From Spirosoma sp. 48-14 (GTDB taxonomy: Bacteria; Bacteroidota; Bacteroidia; Cytophagales; Spirosomataceae): a stretch of DNA of 64,000 nucleotides. The translations under genes were made by a program, and so were the position numbers. Shown piece by piece: positions 1-8,129 of this stretch; within the stretch, counting starts at the first letter, position 1; each line of letters opens with the position of its first letter. The notes under the pieces were generated by a model, which had not been told where the DNA came from, searched no databases, and was given only the letters and a program-made list of their open reading frames with translations. Location: assembly GCF_001898575.1 (NCBI RefSeq), contig NZ_MKUD01000018.1, forward strand, positions 61,747 to 125,746, read 5' to 3'.

Positions 1-805
1 GATCCTGTTGAGCGCGTTTCTGATCGGTGATGTCTCGTACAATCCCCTGATACCATTCAGGATGCCCAATCACATCTTCAACGGCCCAGACCGAAATCTG
101 GCAAATTCGCTTGCGGCCATTTCGGTGAATAAGCGTGGTTTCGAAGTCTTTGATCTGTCCATGCTCGCGTACGTTAAAACGTAGATTACGGAGTTGGTTA
201 AGATCGGCAAAAAGGCGGGCTGGATTTAGATGAATAAGTTCATCACGGCTATAGCCTAACAGGCGCTCGACGGATGAATTGGCATCCTGAAAGCGCATTT
301 CATCATTTGCCACAAAGATGGCGTCGATCGATCGCTCAAACAGGGTCCGATACTTATTTTCCTTTTGAACCAGTTCGGCCAGAACACTAGCCTGCCGGAG
401 GGCATACCGAATGCTTCGCCCTAACAGTTGAGCGTCGATACGACCTTTTACCAGATAATCGGCAGCTCCCAGTTCTAAAGCCGACTGGTCGACTGTAAGA
501 TCGTCCTGACCAGTCAGCAGAATCATAGGAGCGCGACATCCCATCTGAAACGCTTCCTGAATCAAATCGATACCCGTATAATGGCCCAGCCGATAATCGA
601 CCAGATACACATCATGCTGGTCATTATCAATAGCAGCCAGCGCCCTATCGTAACTATCGACCCAATCAAGCTTAATCGATGCATTTTCCTTGGCCGAAAC
701 CAGGGCTTTTGTCAACAGGTAATCATCTTCGTCGTCTTCAATCAGAAGCACGCGAATGATTTCTTTTTTCTCATTAACATTGAGCGTGGCTGGCGCAGTA
801 ATCAT
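1..805 (-). CDS. REC-PAS signalling protein (C-terminus beyond window edge)
   Basis: The frame is open from an ATG at 803-805 down to the left edge of the window, so only the first 268 residues are seen. The N-terminal part is a receiver domain: acidic pocket E-D-D at residues 23-25, probable phospho-acceptor D70 in LVDYRLG, and the conserved lysine near 121 in DYLVKGR. After a short helical linker a PAS domain follows (about 145-260: FERSIDAIFVANDEMRFQDAN, then a PAC-like WYQGIVRDITDQK). This REC-PAS order is typical of hybrid or orphan sensor kinases and of PAS-GGDEF-like regulators in Bacteroidota; the output domain lies outside the window, so kinase activity is inferred only. The next gene upstream on the same strand is a single-domain response regulator, 72 bp away, suggesting one signalling operon. 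Confidence 0.85.
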   Translation of the reverse strand, partial: MITAPATLNVNEKKEIIRVLLIEDDEDDYLLTKALVSAKENASIKLDWVDSYDRALAAIDNDQHDVYLVDYRLGHYTGIDLIQEAFQMGCRAPMILLTGQDDLTVDQSALELGAADYLVKGRIDAQLLGRSIRYALRQASVLAELVQKENKYRTLFERSIDAIFVANDEMRFQDANSSVERLLGYSRDELIHLNPARLFADLNQLRNLRFNVREHGQIKDFETTLIHRNGRKRICQISVWAVEDVIGHPEWYQGIVRDITDQKRAQQD

Positions 806-877
806 AACAAATACAGAAAATTGTAAGCAACAAACAGTTAAGAACCAGACGCCAGGACACGTCCTGTTTTCAACCAG

Positions 878-1297
878 TTATGGCAATTTGACGGTATCCA
901 TCCAATACGTTTTCAAAGCCCCTACCATTTCAACCAATCGATTAAAATTGAATGGCTTTGTCACAAACGAATTCACTCCCAGATTATACGTTTTAAGTAC
1001 ATCCTCGTCGGCAGTTGATGTGGTCATCACAACAACGGGCAATCGGCGAAGTTTAGGATCATCTTTTATCTCACTCAAGGCCTGAAAACCATTTTTACGG
1101 GGCATATTCAGGTCAAGAATTAGCAAATTGGGCCAGGGAGCATTTTTTTCGTTGTATCGCCCTTCCCGACGCAGATATTCCATCAATTCTTCTCCATCTT
1201 CAACGAACTGAATAGTATGCACATAACCACTCTGACGAAGCGCCTTATCCATAAACAGGCGATCGTCTGTGTCGTCATCAGCTATCAAAATCGTCAT
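878..1297 (-). CDS. Single-domain response regulator (CheY/Rcp1-like)
   Basis: A stand-alone receiver domain of 139 residues with no output domain. The acidic pocket is visible in ILIADDDTDD, the phospho-acceptor aspartate in LLILDLNMPRKNG, the conserved Thr in VVMTTSTA and the lysine in VTKPF. The LDLNMPRKNG block and the insertion after the third helix resemble Rcp1-type regulators that pair with PAS/phytochrome-like kinases. The start at the ATG for MTILIADDD is preferred over an ATG seven codons upstream, because receiver domains begin directly with the first strand. It lies just upstream of the REC-PAS gene on the same strand, so phosphotransfer between them or a common kinase is plausible (inference). 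Confidence 0.88.
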   Translation of the reverse strand: MTILIADDDTDDRLFMDKALRQSGYVHTIQFVEDGEELMEYLRREGRYNEKNAPWPNLLILDLNMPRKNGFQALSEIKDDPKLRRLPVVVMTTSTADEDVLKTYNLGVNSFVTKPFNFNRLVEMVGALKTYWMDTVKLP

Positions 1298-1628
1298 GGA
1301 TGTAGGTTTACGGTGCATATAGATCTTAAAAGTTACGGCTGTTAATGCTGATAGGTTTAGTCGGAGCTAAAATTACCAGGAAAGGCGTTCGCTAAATTTT
1401 ATAAATAACGTGGTTTTGTTATTTTCCAGAAGCTAACCCTACATTCAAAATTACTCAAAAACATCAACTTTTTTAGTAGCACCGGATCATAAAATCGAAT
1501 ATACTTATTTTGGTTACGAATAAACCTATTAAATAATCATATTTAAAATTATTAACTGTTTCTTTCATCAACATTGCATAAAACAACGTCTGTTTCCTTG
1601 TATTTAATTTGAATGGGGGATTCTACAG

Positions 1629-1650
1629 CTTGGGGAAATATTTCCCCAAG
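1629..1650. promoter_or_regulatory. Perfect 22-bp palindrome, probable operator or activator site
   Basis: Each half reads CTTGGGGAAAT and the two halves are exact reverse complements with no spacer. A loop-less dyad with no T-run is more like a protein-binding site than a terminator. It is 168 bp upstream of the barrel gene and shares its outer half-site (TGnGGAA...TTCnnCA) with the dyad at 63359-63378. Confidence 0.5.
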
Positions 1651-1746
1651 TTCTTCTATAAATGGCTAGATAGCCCTACCAGAACGTTAGTAATAACTAT
1701 TTCATTTTTAATAAGATACCCCTGTTTCGGGCAGCTAATTCTATTT

Positions 1747-1760
1747 TGGCACGAATTTGC
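1747..1760 (+). promoter_or_regulatory. Imperfect sigma-54-like promoter
   Basis: TTGGCACG followed by AAT and TTGC matches the -24 and -12 boxes of RpoN promoters in sequence, but the GG and GC are 9 rather than 10 bases apart, which normally impairs such promoters. It lies 58 bp upstream of the barrel start and about 120 bp downstream of the palindrome. Weak on its own; the context raises interest. Confidence 0.3.
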
Positions 1761-1817
1761 GTCCCTGTGCGGCATAGATCAGGACCAATCATACCCTGTT
1801 CTGCCCACAAAATCGTT

Positions 1818-2462
1818 ATGAAAAAGTCAGTAAAAATTCTTCTCGCCACCGCCATTCTGACGGGAAGCTTCTCTATGTTACAATCAAACCATGCTGCTGC
1901 ACAAGGAATTACCCGTGTTGGTTTGAAAGGAGGCTTAAATGCTAGTTCACTATTTTACGACAGTCAGGGAGTAAGCGACAAAAACGAGCGTATAGGCTTC
2001 CATGTCGGTGTATTCGCTCAAGCTCCAGTTGGTGAGTTTTTTGCCATCCAGCCCGAATTATTGTATATGACAAAGGGAGCTTCGGCAACTTATAATGTAT
2101 TAGGCTTCACAGGAAAAAACACCTTCAAACTAAATTACGCTGAACTGCCCGTTTTGGCGACATTTAAATTAGGCCAAGCTGTTGAACTGCAGGCTGGTCC
2201 TTATGTGTCGTATTTGCTTAATTCAAACATTAACTCAAACGGCGATTTCGGAACTGGGTCAAGTGCCATCAACCGCGACAATTTCAACAAAGTTGATTAT
2301 GGCATTGCTGGCGGGCTCAATATTTACTTTGGCAAAGCCTTCATTGGCGCCCGGTATGAACAGGGCTTACAACAAATTGCCAACAGTGGTGCGGCCAAAA
2401 CCGTGTTGGGTAATGCCAAAAACGGTGTAGGTCTACTCTCTATTGGCTTTAGTGTAAATTAA
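1818..2462 (+). CDS. PorT-family outer-membrane beta-barrel protein
   Basis: A 214-residue protein with a classical signal peptide (basic MKKSVK, hydrophobic stretch, likely cleavage after NHAAAQ near residue 29). The mature part shows features of small Bacteroidota barrels (outer membrane beta-barrel/PorT-like families): VGLKGGLNASS near the start, alternating strands such as FFAIQPELLYMTKG, YAELPVLATFKLG and LQAGPYVSYLL, then IAGGLNIYFGKAFIGARYEQGL and a final aromatic-poor strand GLLSIGFSVN. The ATG at 1818 was chosen because the upstream in-frame start would put a charged segment before the signal peptide. It ends at the foot of a long hairpin. The function is unknown; a structural or adhesion role in the outer membrane is the family expectation. 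Confidence 0.85.
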   Translation: MKKSVKILLATAILTGSFSMLQSNHAAAQGITRVGLKGGLNASSLFYDSQGVSDKNERIGFHVGVFAQAPVGEFFAIQPELLYMTKGASATYNVLGFTGKNTFKLNYAELPVLATFKLGQAVELQAGPYVSYLLNSNINSNGDFGTGSSAINRDNFNKVDYGIAGGLNIYFGKAFIGARYEQGLQQIANSGAAKTVLGNAKNGVGLLSIGFSVN

Positions 2463-2547
2463 AGAGCGAAAGAGTGAATGAGTGAAAGAGCGAAAAATGG
2501 CTGACGTCAGCTTTTCGCTCTTTCACTCATTCACTCTTTCGCTCTTT
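2461..2547. repeat. Long perfect inverted repeat built of octamer units (terminator-like)
   Basis: Two 36-base arms are exact reverse complements, separated by 15 bases that contain a further 12-bp palindrome (GCTGACGTCAGC). Each arm reads as four tandem 8-base units of the form AAWGAGYG: AAAGAGCG, AAAGAGTG, AATGAGTG, AAAGAGCG. It begins in the stop codon of the barrel gene and ends 42 bp before the Nif3-like gene. A relative is at 61071-61166. Confidence 0.9.
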
Positions 2548-2589
2548 ACCCATATCTTGCTGTCATCTTATCAATTTTCCCCATCGGAT

Positions 2590-3687
2590 ATGACGCAGAT
2601 ACGGCAGTTGACGGCTTATCTTGAATCGTTTGCCCCGTTAGCCTATCAGGAATCTTACGACAATGCGGGTCTTATCGTAGGCGACCCTGGCACTGACATT
2701 ACAGGCGTTCTGGTTACTCTGGATGTAACTGAAGCGGTTGTGGATGAAGCGATTGCTAAAGGTTGTAACCTGATTGTTGCTCACCATCCTATCGTTTTTA
2801 AAGGCTTAAAAAAGCTGAACGGCAAAACGTACGTAGAACGAACGGTTATCAAAGCCATCAAATACGACGTAGCCATCTACGCAGCCCATACCAACTTAGA
2901 CAATGTGGTGGGCGGAGTTAATTTCAAAATTGCGGAAAAACTACAGCTTACTAATGTTCACATTCTGGCCCCTAAAACACAGGTGCTGAGTAAACTTGTA
3001 ACATTTGTTCCTCCAACAGATACCCAGCGAGTACTGGATGCGTTGTATGCCGCTGGGGCTGGACAAATTGGGGAATACAAAAACTGTAGTTTTCGCACGG
3101 AGGGTACAGGAACCTACCAACCTGGCGAAAGAGCAACTCCCACCATTGGCGAAATAGGCAAATACCACGAAGAAACAGAACATCGAATTGAGGTCATCAT
3201 ACCAACCCACCAGCAGGGTCAGGTACTAAACGCCCTTCGACAGGTGCATCCGTACGAAGAAGTAGCGTATTATCTGACCACGCTCGATAATCAGCATCAG
3301 GAGGTGGGTTCTGGCGCTGTAGGCGAACTAGCGGAGCCTTTATCTGGTGAAGCGTGGCTTTCGTATTTGAAAAAGAATATGCAGCTTAACCTCATCCGGT
3401 ACACTCCTCTACCCAGCTGGCCTATCCGGCGTATTGCGGTTTGCGGAGGTGTCGGTAGCTTTTTATTACCCGATGCCATACGGGCTGGAGCCGATATTTT
3501 TGTAACAGCCGACTACAAGTATCACGAATTTTTTGATGCCGACAACCGCATTGGCATCTGCGATATTGGTCATTATGAAAGTGAGGTTTTTACGAAAGAG
3601 TTGATTAGCGGGCATTTGGCAAAAAAATTCACTACTTTTGCGGTAATTTTATCTGAAACGGATACCAATCCGGTTCGATATTTTTAA
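2590..3687 (+). CDS. Nif3-like dinuclear metal-centre protein
   Basis: A 365-residue member of the NIF3/YbgI (YqfO-type) family, the usual length for the form that carries an inserted PII-like domain. Metal-ligand motifs are visible: AHHPIVFKGLKK near residues 66-77 and HTNLDN around 103 in the N-terminal half, and the C-terminal GHYESE. The insert region (about 130-240) contains the conserved GQIGEYKNCSFR and HPYEEVAY blocks. Family members bind two metal ions; their cellular role is still debated, with GTP cyclohydrolase 1 type 2 naming being a legacy annotation. The start at the ATG at 2590 (MTQIRQLTAYLE) is chosen because the upstream extension is encoded by the long hairpin. A zinc-ribbon gene follows 116 bp downstream, a pairing common in Bacteroidota. 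Confidence 0.93.
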   Translation: MTQIRQLTAYLESFAPLAYQESYDNAGLIVGDPGTDITGVLVTLDVTEAVVDEAIAKGCNLIVAHHPIVFKGLKKLNGKTYVERTVIKAIKYDVAIYAAHTNLDNVVGGVNFKIAEKLQLTNVHILAPKTQVLSKLVTFVPPTDTQRVLDALYAAGAGQIGEYKNCSFRTEGTGTYQPGERATPTIGEIGKYHEETEHRIEVIIPTHQQGQVLNALRQVHPYEEVAYYLTTLDNQHQEVGSGAVGELAEPLSGEAWLSYLKKNMQLNLIRYTPLPSWPIRRIAVCGGVGSFLLPDAIRAGADIFVTADYKYHEFFDADNRIGICDIGHYESEVFTKELISGHLAKKFTTFAVILSETDTNPVRYF

Positions 3688-3791
3688 TGAATAGTGTATA
3701 ATGAATAATGTAAAGTCCACAAGCTATTGAAAGTCAGTGGATTATAACATAGGTCATTATACATTAAACATTATTCATTATACATTAAAAA
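3681..3791. repeat. Imperfect inverted repeat built of heptamer units
   Basis: The left arm (3681-3711) and right arm (3768-3791) pair over 24 bases, except for a 7-base insertion in the left arm. The right side reads as tandem heptads of the CATTAWA type (CATTATA, CATTAAA, CATTATT, CATTATA, CATTAAA). The insertion is one unit long, suggesting slippage. It fills the gap between the Nif3-like and zinc-ribbon genes. Confidence 0.8.
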
Positions 3792-3803
3792 CCAATTTTC
3801 CGA

Positions 3804-4559
3804 ATGGAACTGACGATTGCGCAAAAATTAGACGCTCTCCTTAAACTACAATCGCTTGACTCTCAACTAGATGAACTAATCAAAATTCGGGGTGGGCTTC
3901 CCGAAGAAGTTCGTGACCTGGAAGATGATATCGCTGGCTTCGAAACCCGTATTGGCAAGTTTCAGGCAGAAATCAAAGCATTGGAAGAAGATATTGAGCG
4001 CAATCGCGTTGCGAAGAAAGATGCCGAAAAGCTGATTAATAAGTACAAAGATCAGCAAATGAACGTCCGTAACAACCGCGAATTCGACGCGATTTCGAAA
4101 GAAATCGAATTGCAGTCGCTCGAAATTGAACTGGTTGAAAAGCGTGCTAATGAAGCTCAGTTTCGGGTACGCGGCAAAGAAGAGGAAATCAAAACAACTC
4201 AGGCAGCTCTCGATGAGCGCCGGGAAGATTTGAAGGCCAAAAAGCAGGAACTGGATCAGATCACTTCCGAAAGCCAGGAAGAAGAGAAGGAAATCATCAA
4301 GCAACGTGAATTACAGGCAACTACGATCGAGACTCGTTTGCTAAACTCGTATAACAAAATTCGTGGCAATGCTCTTAATGGCTTAGCCGTTGTTATAGTC
4401 AAACGTGGTGCCTGTGGGGGCTGTTTTAACGTCGTTCCGCCCCAGCGGCAGGCCGACATCAAAGACAAAAAGAAAATTATTGTCTGCGAACACTGTGGCC
4501 GTATCCTGGCCGATGTAGAAGGTGTTCCCGAACCAGCCCCTGTTGGCCGTGGTCGGTAA
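3804..4559 (+). CDS. C4-type zinc-ribbon coiled-coil protein
   Basis: A 251-residue cytoplasmic protein. Residues about 5-175 are a long antiparallel coiled coil (charged heptads such as EDDIAGFETRIGKFQAEIK and the central NRVAKKDAEKLINKYKDQQ with the conserved NNREFDAISKEIE loop). The C-terminal part carries a zinc ribbon with two Cys pairs, CGGC and CEHC, about 30 residues apart. This matches the family called zinc ribbon domain (zf-RING_7, CT398/HP0958-like), whose members have been linked to flagellar or RNA functions elsewhere; no such role can be inferred here, as no flagellar genes are present. It lies downstream of the Nif3-like gene on the same strand. Confidence 0.9.
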   Translation: MELTIAQKLDALLKLQSLDSQLDELIKIRGGLPEEVRDLEDDIAGFETRIGKFQAEIKALEEDIERNRVAKKDAEKLINKYKDQQMNVRNNREFDAISKEIELQSLEIELVEKRANEAQFRVRGKEEEIKTTQAALDERREDLKAKKQELDQITSESQEEEKEIIKQRELQATTIETRLLNSYNKIRGNALNGLAVVIVKRGACGGCFNVVPPQRQADIKDKKKIIVCEHCGRILADVEGVPEPAPVGRGR

Positions 4560-4618
4560 GTGTCTATCTCCAAAAGCTGGTAATCAACCCGGTCTTGGGA
4601 ATTATTTTTTATCAGGAG

Positions 4619-4643
4619 CACCGGGTCTACACCCGGTGTTTTT
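4619..4643 (+). terminator. Stem-loop with T-run at the start of the TPR gene
   Basis: CACCGGGT-CTAC-ACCCGGTG is a perfect 8-bp stem with a 4-base loop, followed directly by TGTTTTTG-like T-rich sequence. It would end the zinc-ribbon transcript, yet it sits inside the most likely 5' end of the next gene: the GTG at 4636 is in the right arm. Confidence 0.6.
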
Positions 4644-6093
4644 GTTTCTATTTCTTTCCCTCCCAGCTAGTCTTTATGCTCAGGGTTTTACCTGGACTCC
4701 AGGTCTGCTGCGAGCCTATACCGATCTGCAAAAACTAAAGGTGCAATCGGCTCAGCAAATATTAGTCCGAGAAGCCCCCTCAAATGGCATCCGTATATTT
4801 CTGGACGATTATGCGGATATGCTCGTACTGGTCACCACCGACGATGATAAAGCGTTTGCCCGATTAAGTGATCGGGAAGATGATCGGCTCGATGAACTAA
4901 ACGATCTGGACAAAAATTCTCCCTGGCAACGAGTTACGCTGGCCGAGGTACGGCTGCACTGGGCTTTTGCCAAGCTCAAATTCGGCAAAGAGATCAGTGC
5001 CAGTTGGGATGTAATTAAGGCGTATAAACTTCTGGTCGAAAATCAGAAGCTGTTTCCCGACTTTTTGCCCACCTACAAATCATTAGGGACACTGCATATC
5101 ATGATTGGGTCGGTACCTGACAATTACGCCTGGGTGGCCCATTTGTTAGGGTTGCGGGGCACCATCAGGCAAGGTCAACAGGAATTGGTACGGGCTCAGC
5201 AAGACTCTATCTTTCGACTGGAGACACGCCTGATCGACCTTATGGTACGCGCCTATGTCCTGAAATTCACCGATTCCGAAAGCCAGGTAGTGCAACAACT
5301 CGTCAATGAACATGCAGACAATCTGCTTCTTCATTTTTTTGGGGCTACCATTGAGCAGAAGGCAGGTCATAGTGAACAGGCTCTTAGCTATTTACTGAAA
5401 CGCCCTACAGGCTCCGCCTATCAATCGCTGCCCATTATCGATAACATTTTGGGAGATATTTACCTGCAAAAAGGTGAATACGGTATAGCAAACGATCATT
5501 TTCAGCGCTTTCTTACTAGTTATAGAGGCCAAAATTTCCTGAAAGATTCGTATTACAAACTATTTCTAAGTCACTGGCTTGCCGACGAACCAGACGCCCA
5601 AAGCCGACCATTTCTCCAAAAAGTACTCACCACTGGTCGAACAACCGTCGAATCCGATAAGGCTGCCCAGAAGTTTGCCGAAACGTACGTTAAAAAAGGA
5701 GCCTCAGCAAATCAGAAAGTGTTGATGCGAGCCCGCCTGGCTTCCGATGGCGGGTTTACCGATAGTGCACTGGCTTATCTACGTCCGTATACCGAAGCCA
5801 AATTTACTTCCGCAGCCGAAAAAGCAGAATATAATTACCGAATGGGGCGCATCTATCAACGACGCAATGAGCCTGATGCCGCTATACCTTATCACAACCA
5901 AGCCCTGACACTCAGCGAGCCGGAAGGCTTGTCGTTTGGAGCAACAGCCGCTTTGCAACTAGGTTATATTTACCAACAAAAAAACGACCGGAAACGCGCC
6001 CGATCGTTTTTTCAGAAAGCCCTTAGCTTCAAGCGTCATGAATACAAAAATAGCATCGACAACAAAGCCAGAGCGGGATTAAGTCAGTTGTAG
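4636..6093 (+). CDS. Secreted TPR-repeat protein (start uncertain)
   Basis: About 485 residues with no enzymatic motif. A hydrophobic stretch (FLFLFLSLPASLYAQ) resembles a signal peptide cut before QGFTW, but no ATG precedes it. In-frame candidates are GTG 4636, and GTG 4552 or 4522, which would overlap the zinc-ribbon gene; I took GTG 4636, although its n-region has no basic residue. The C-terminal half has tetratricopeptide-like units (IDNILGDIYLQKGEYGIANDHF, YRMGRIYQRRNEPDAAIPYH, LQLGYIYQQKNDRKRARSFF), ending in the motif KNSIDNKARAGLSQL. TPR proteins serve as periplasmic scaffolds; the partner is unknown. The gene is convergent with pgk. Confidence 0.75.
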   Translation: MFLFLFLSLPASLYAQGFTWTPGLLRAYTDLQKLKVQSAQQILVREAPSNGIRIFLDDYADMLVLVTTDDDKAFARLSDREDDRLDELNDLDKNSPWQRVTLAEVRLHWAFAKLKFGKEISASWDVIKAYKLLVENQKLFPDFLPTYKSLGTLHIMIGSVPDNYAWVAHLLGLRGTIRQGQQELVRAQQDSIFRLETRLIDLMVRAYVLKFTDSESQVVQQLVNEHADNLLLHFFGATIEQKAGHSEQALSYLLKRPTGSAYQSLPIIDNILGDIYLQKGEYGIANDHFQRFLTSYRGQNFLKDSYYKLFLSHWLADEPDAQSRPFLQKVLTTGRTTVESDKAAQKFAETYVKKGASANQKVLMRARLASDGGFTDSALAYLRPYTEAKFTSAAEKAEYNYRMGRIYQRRNEPDAAIPYHNQALTLSEPEGLSFGATAALQLGYIYQQKNDRKRARSFFQKALSFKRHEYKNSIDNKARAGLSQL

Positions 6094-6136
6094 CGTTGTT
6101 AATCTTAACTGGCTTACTTCAAAGCGAGCTTTATAC

Positions 6137-7324
6137 CTATTCCAAGGCTGCAACACCTGGCAGCGTTTTCCCTTCCATATATTCGAGCAAGGCACCACCT
6201 CCCGTCGAAACATAGCTTACCCGATCTCCGTAGCCAGCCTGGTTGACAGCCGATGCCGAATCGCCACCACCAATGAGGGAGAATGCGCCATTCTCTTCGG
6301 TAGCTTTTACAACGGCCTCAGCGATAGCGTTTGTGCCATGCGCAAAATTCTCAAATTCAAACACACCCATTGGACCATTCCAGAGGATCGTTTTCGAGCT
6401 CAGTACGATGTCGGTGAATAGCTTGATCGTTTCAGGACCAATGTCAAGACCCTCCCAACCATCAGGAATCTCGCCTGTAGCTACTACCTGGCGGTTGGCA
6501 TCGTTCGAAAAATTATCGGCACACAGGTTATCGAGGGGCATATAGATTTTTACGCCTTTTTCCTCGGCTTTTTTCAGTAGTTCGAGCGCCAGTTCCTGTT
6601 TATCAGCTTCAAGTAGCGACTTACCAATCTGTCCACCCTGTGCTTTTGTAAAGGTGTAGGTCATACCGCCACCAATGATGAGGTTATCGACCTTATCCAG
6701 TAATTTCTCGATAATCAGGATTTTATCGGAGATTTTAGCCCCACCCATAATGGCTGTAAAGGGCCGCTCAGCATTATCCAGTACCTTTTTGGCATTATCA
6801 AGCTCAGCCTGCATGACATAACCGGCAACACGGTCCGTAAAAAACTGCCCCATTACGGCCGTACTGGCATGGGCACGGTGTGCCGTACCAAAGGCATCAT
6901 TTACCCAAACATCGCCCAGTTTGGCCAGTTTTTCGGCAAAAGCCACATCACCTTTTTCCTCTTCTTTGTAAAAACGCAGGTTTTCGAGCAGCAGAATCTC
7001 ACCCGGTTGCAGGCTGGCAGCCAGATCGGTAGCCGACTGACCGATGCAATCGTCAGCAAACTTTACTTCGCGGCCAAAGGCTTCGTTCAGCGCTGGAATT
7101 ATGTGTTTTAATGAATATTTCTCTTCGGGACCACCCTTCGGCCGACCCAGATGCGACATCAGAATGGCAGCACCACCATCGTTAACGATTTTCATCACCG
7201 TCGGGATAGTCGCTTTGATGCGCGTATCGTCGGTAATATGATACTCTTTGTCGAGGGGCACATTGAAGTCAACCCGGACCAGGGCTTTCTTCCCGGCAAA
7301 ATTGTAGGAATCTACGGTTTTCAT
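6137..7324 (-). CDS. pgk: Phosphoglycerate kinase
   Basis: 395 residues, the normal length for bacterial PGK (EC 2.7.2.3), which transfers phosphate from 1,3-bisphosphoglycerate to ADP in glycolysis. Visible signatures: [12 protein letters not shown] near residue 15 (substrate binding), HLGRPKG near 60, the RAHAST block near 150, GGAKISDKI near 195, NGPMGVFE near 315 and the C-terminal [10 protein letters not shown] and STGGGALLE nucleotide loop. The start ATG at 7322-7324 is supported by a well-placed promoter 31 bp upstream. It is single, convergent with the TPR gene, and has a toxin-antitoxin pair upstream. Confidence 0.98.
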   Translation of the reverse strand: MKTVDSYNFAGKKALVRVDFNVPLDKEYHITDDTRIKATIPTVMKIVNDGGAAILMSHLGRPKGGPEEKYSLKHIIPALNEAFGREVKFADDCIGQSATDLAASLQPGEILLLENLRFYKEEEKGDVAFAEKLAKLGDVWVNDAFGTAHRAHASTAVMGQFFTDRVAGYVMQAELDNAKKVLDNAERPFTAIMGGAKISDKILIIEKLLDKVDNLIIGGGMTYTFTKAQGGQIGKSLLEADKQELALELLKKAEEKGVKIYMPLDNLCADNFSNDANRQVVATGEIPDGWEGLDIGPETIKLFTDIVLSSKTILWNGPMGVFEFENFAHGTNAIAEAVVKATEENGAFSLIGGGDSASAVNQAGYGDRVSYVSTGGGALLEYMEGKTLPGVAALE

Positions 7325-7355
7325 GCGACTGCGTATGGTCGTTGGTTTGCGAGGC

Positions 7356-7385
7356 CAAACTTAGCAGTTTTTCAGCAGACACAAA
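7356..7385 (-). promoter_or_regulatory. Bacteroidota-type promoter of pgk
   Basis: On the minus strand TTTG (7385-7382), 18 bases, then TAAGTTTG (7363-7356) fit the -33/-7 consensus TTTG...TAnnTTTG of primary sigma factor promoters in Bacteroidota. It leaves a leader of roughly 25-30 nt before the ATG. Confidence 0.6.
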
Positions 7386-7475
7386 CAGGAAGTTCATGCT
7401 TATGTTCGAAAGAAAGAGGACCATGTCGGGCGTAAGCATGCAACTACTAGTTGTCAATGGCTAGCCATAAACTGT

Positions 7476-7871
7476 TCAGACTTGAGCAATTCGTAGGGAG
7501 GTAAAGCGGGCAATCTGATCAAAATCGGCGTCGTTATGCAGGATTGGGATGTCGTAGAAAATAGCATAATGGGCAATCAGACAATCGTTCGGTTTACGAA
7601 TCGTCACGCCTTTTTTGCGCAGAAATCGATAAATAGTTGCAGCCTCAACAGCCGCTTCAATGGGGTCTATTTGCAATACAGGATGAGCTAGCAAACTTCT
7701 TTTTATTCGTTTAAACTGATTGTCAACATGTATTCCCTGAAGAACTTCCTGTAAAATAGTAGGCGTTATATATAGTAAGCCATTTTGAAGGATGAGTTCT
7801 GCTACCTGATCGGTCCTGGCATCCCGAACATCCCGTAAAAAATCAATCCAAACCGACGTATCGACAATCAT
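7476..7871 (-). CDS. PIN-domain ribonuclease toxin (VapC-like)
   Basis: 131 residues, a complete PIN domain. Acidic active-site residues are visible: D4 in MIVDTSVWIDFL, a central Glu in TILQEVLQG, and the C-terminal NDCLIAHYA and HNDADFDQIA aspartates. VapC toxins cleave tRNA or rRNA when released from their antitoxin. The ATG overlaps the stop codon of the upstream antitoxin gene by 4 bases, so the two are translationally coupled, the usual arrangement. A chromosomal type II toxin-antitoxin module; target unknown. Confidence 0.92.
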   Translation of the reverse strand: MIVDTSVWIDFLRDVRDARTDQVAELILQNGLLYITPTILQEVLQGIHVDNQFKRIKRSLLAHPVLQIDPIEAAVEAATIYRFLRKKGVTIRKPNDCLIAHYAIFYDIPILHNDADFDQIARFTSLRIAQV

Positions 7872-8083
7872 TTATCCCAGTCGTTTGGAGTTAGGTCAGT
7901 GCGCATTTGTTCTAAATCGCCATCCCACTGCACCTTTCCACGTAAAGACAACAAATCTCTACGATGCATCATTTTTATATATTCTTGAAGCGCTAATTCA
8001 ATGATCGCTTTTTTTGTCTTAGAACGGCTCAGTTCCATTGCTTCTTGAAGCAAATCATCGTTTATATCAATATTTGTCCGCAT
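7868..8083 (-). CDS. Antitoxin of the VapB/DUF2191 type
   Basis: 71 residues. The N-terminal part (MRTNIDINDDLLQEAMELS, then SKTKKAIIELALQEYI) is a ribbon-helix-helix DNA-binding motif typical of VapB antitoxins of the DUF2191 family; the acidic C-terminal tail (WDGDLEQMRTDLTPNDWDK) would wrap the toxin. Such antitoxins neutralise the PIN nuclease and repress their own promoter. The first gene of the pair, it overlaps vapC by 4 bases. No clear operator dyad was found in the 46 bp upstream. Confidence 0.9.
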   Translation of the reverse strand: MRTNIDINDDLLQEAMELSRSKTKKAIIELALQEYIKMMHRRDLLSLRGKVQWDGDLEQMRTDLTPNDWDK

Positions 8084-8129
8084 AACTTTTCAGTATTTCC
8101 ATACACAAAATTAAAGAATTTTATACACA

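Larger units (their letters stand above)
1298..1817. other. 520-bp divergent intergenic region with regulatory signals
   Basis: This AT-rich gap separates the response regulator (minus) from the barrel gene (plus). I see no convincing coding sequence: the short frames have no signal peptide or domain. It contains a perfect 22-bp dyad and, further downstream, a sigma-54-like element, both listed separately. Confidence 0.6.

Noticed and set aside
7269-7457. Minus-strand frame of 62 codons upstream of pgk
   Set aside because: It overlaps the pgk start in another frame, covers the promoter boxes and has no recognisable domain.
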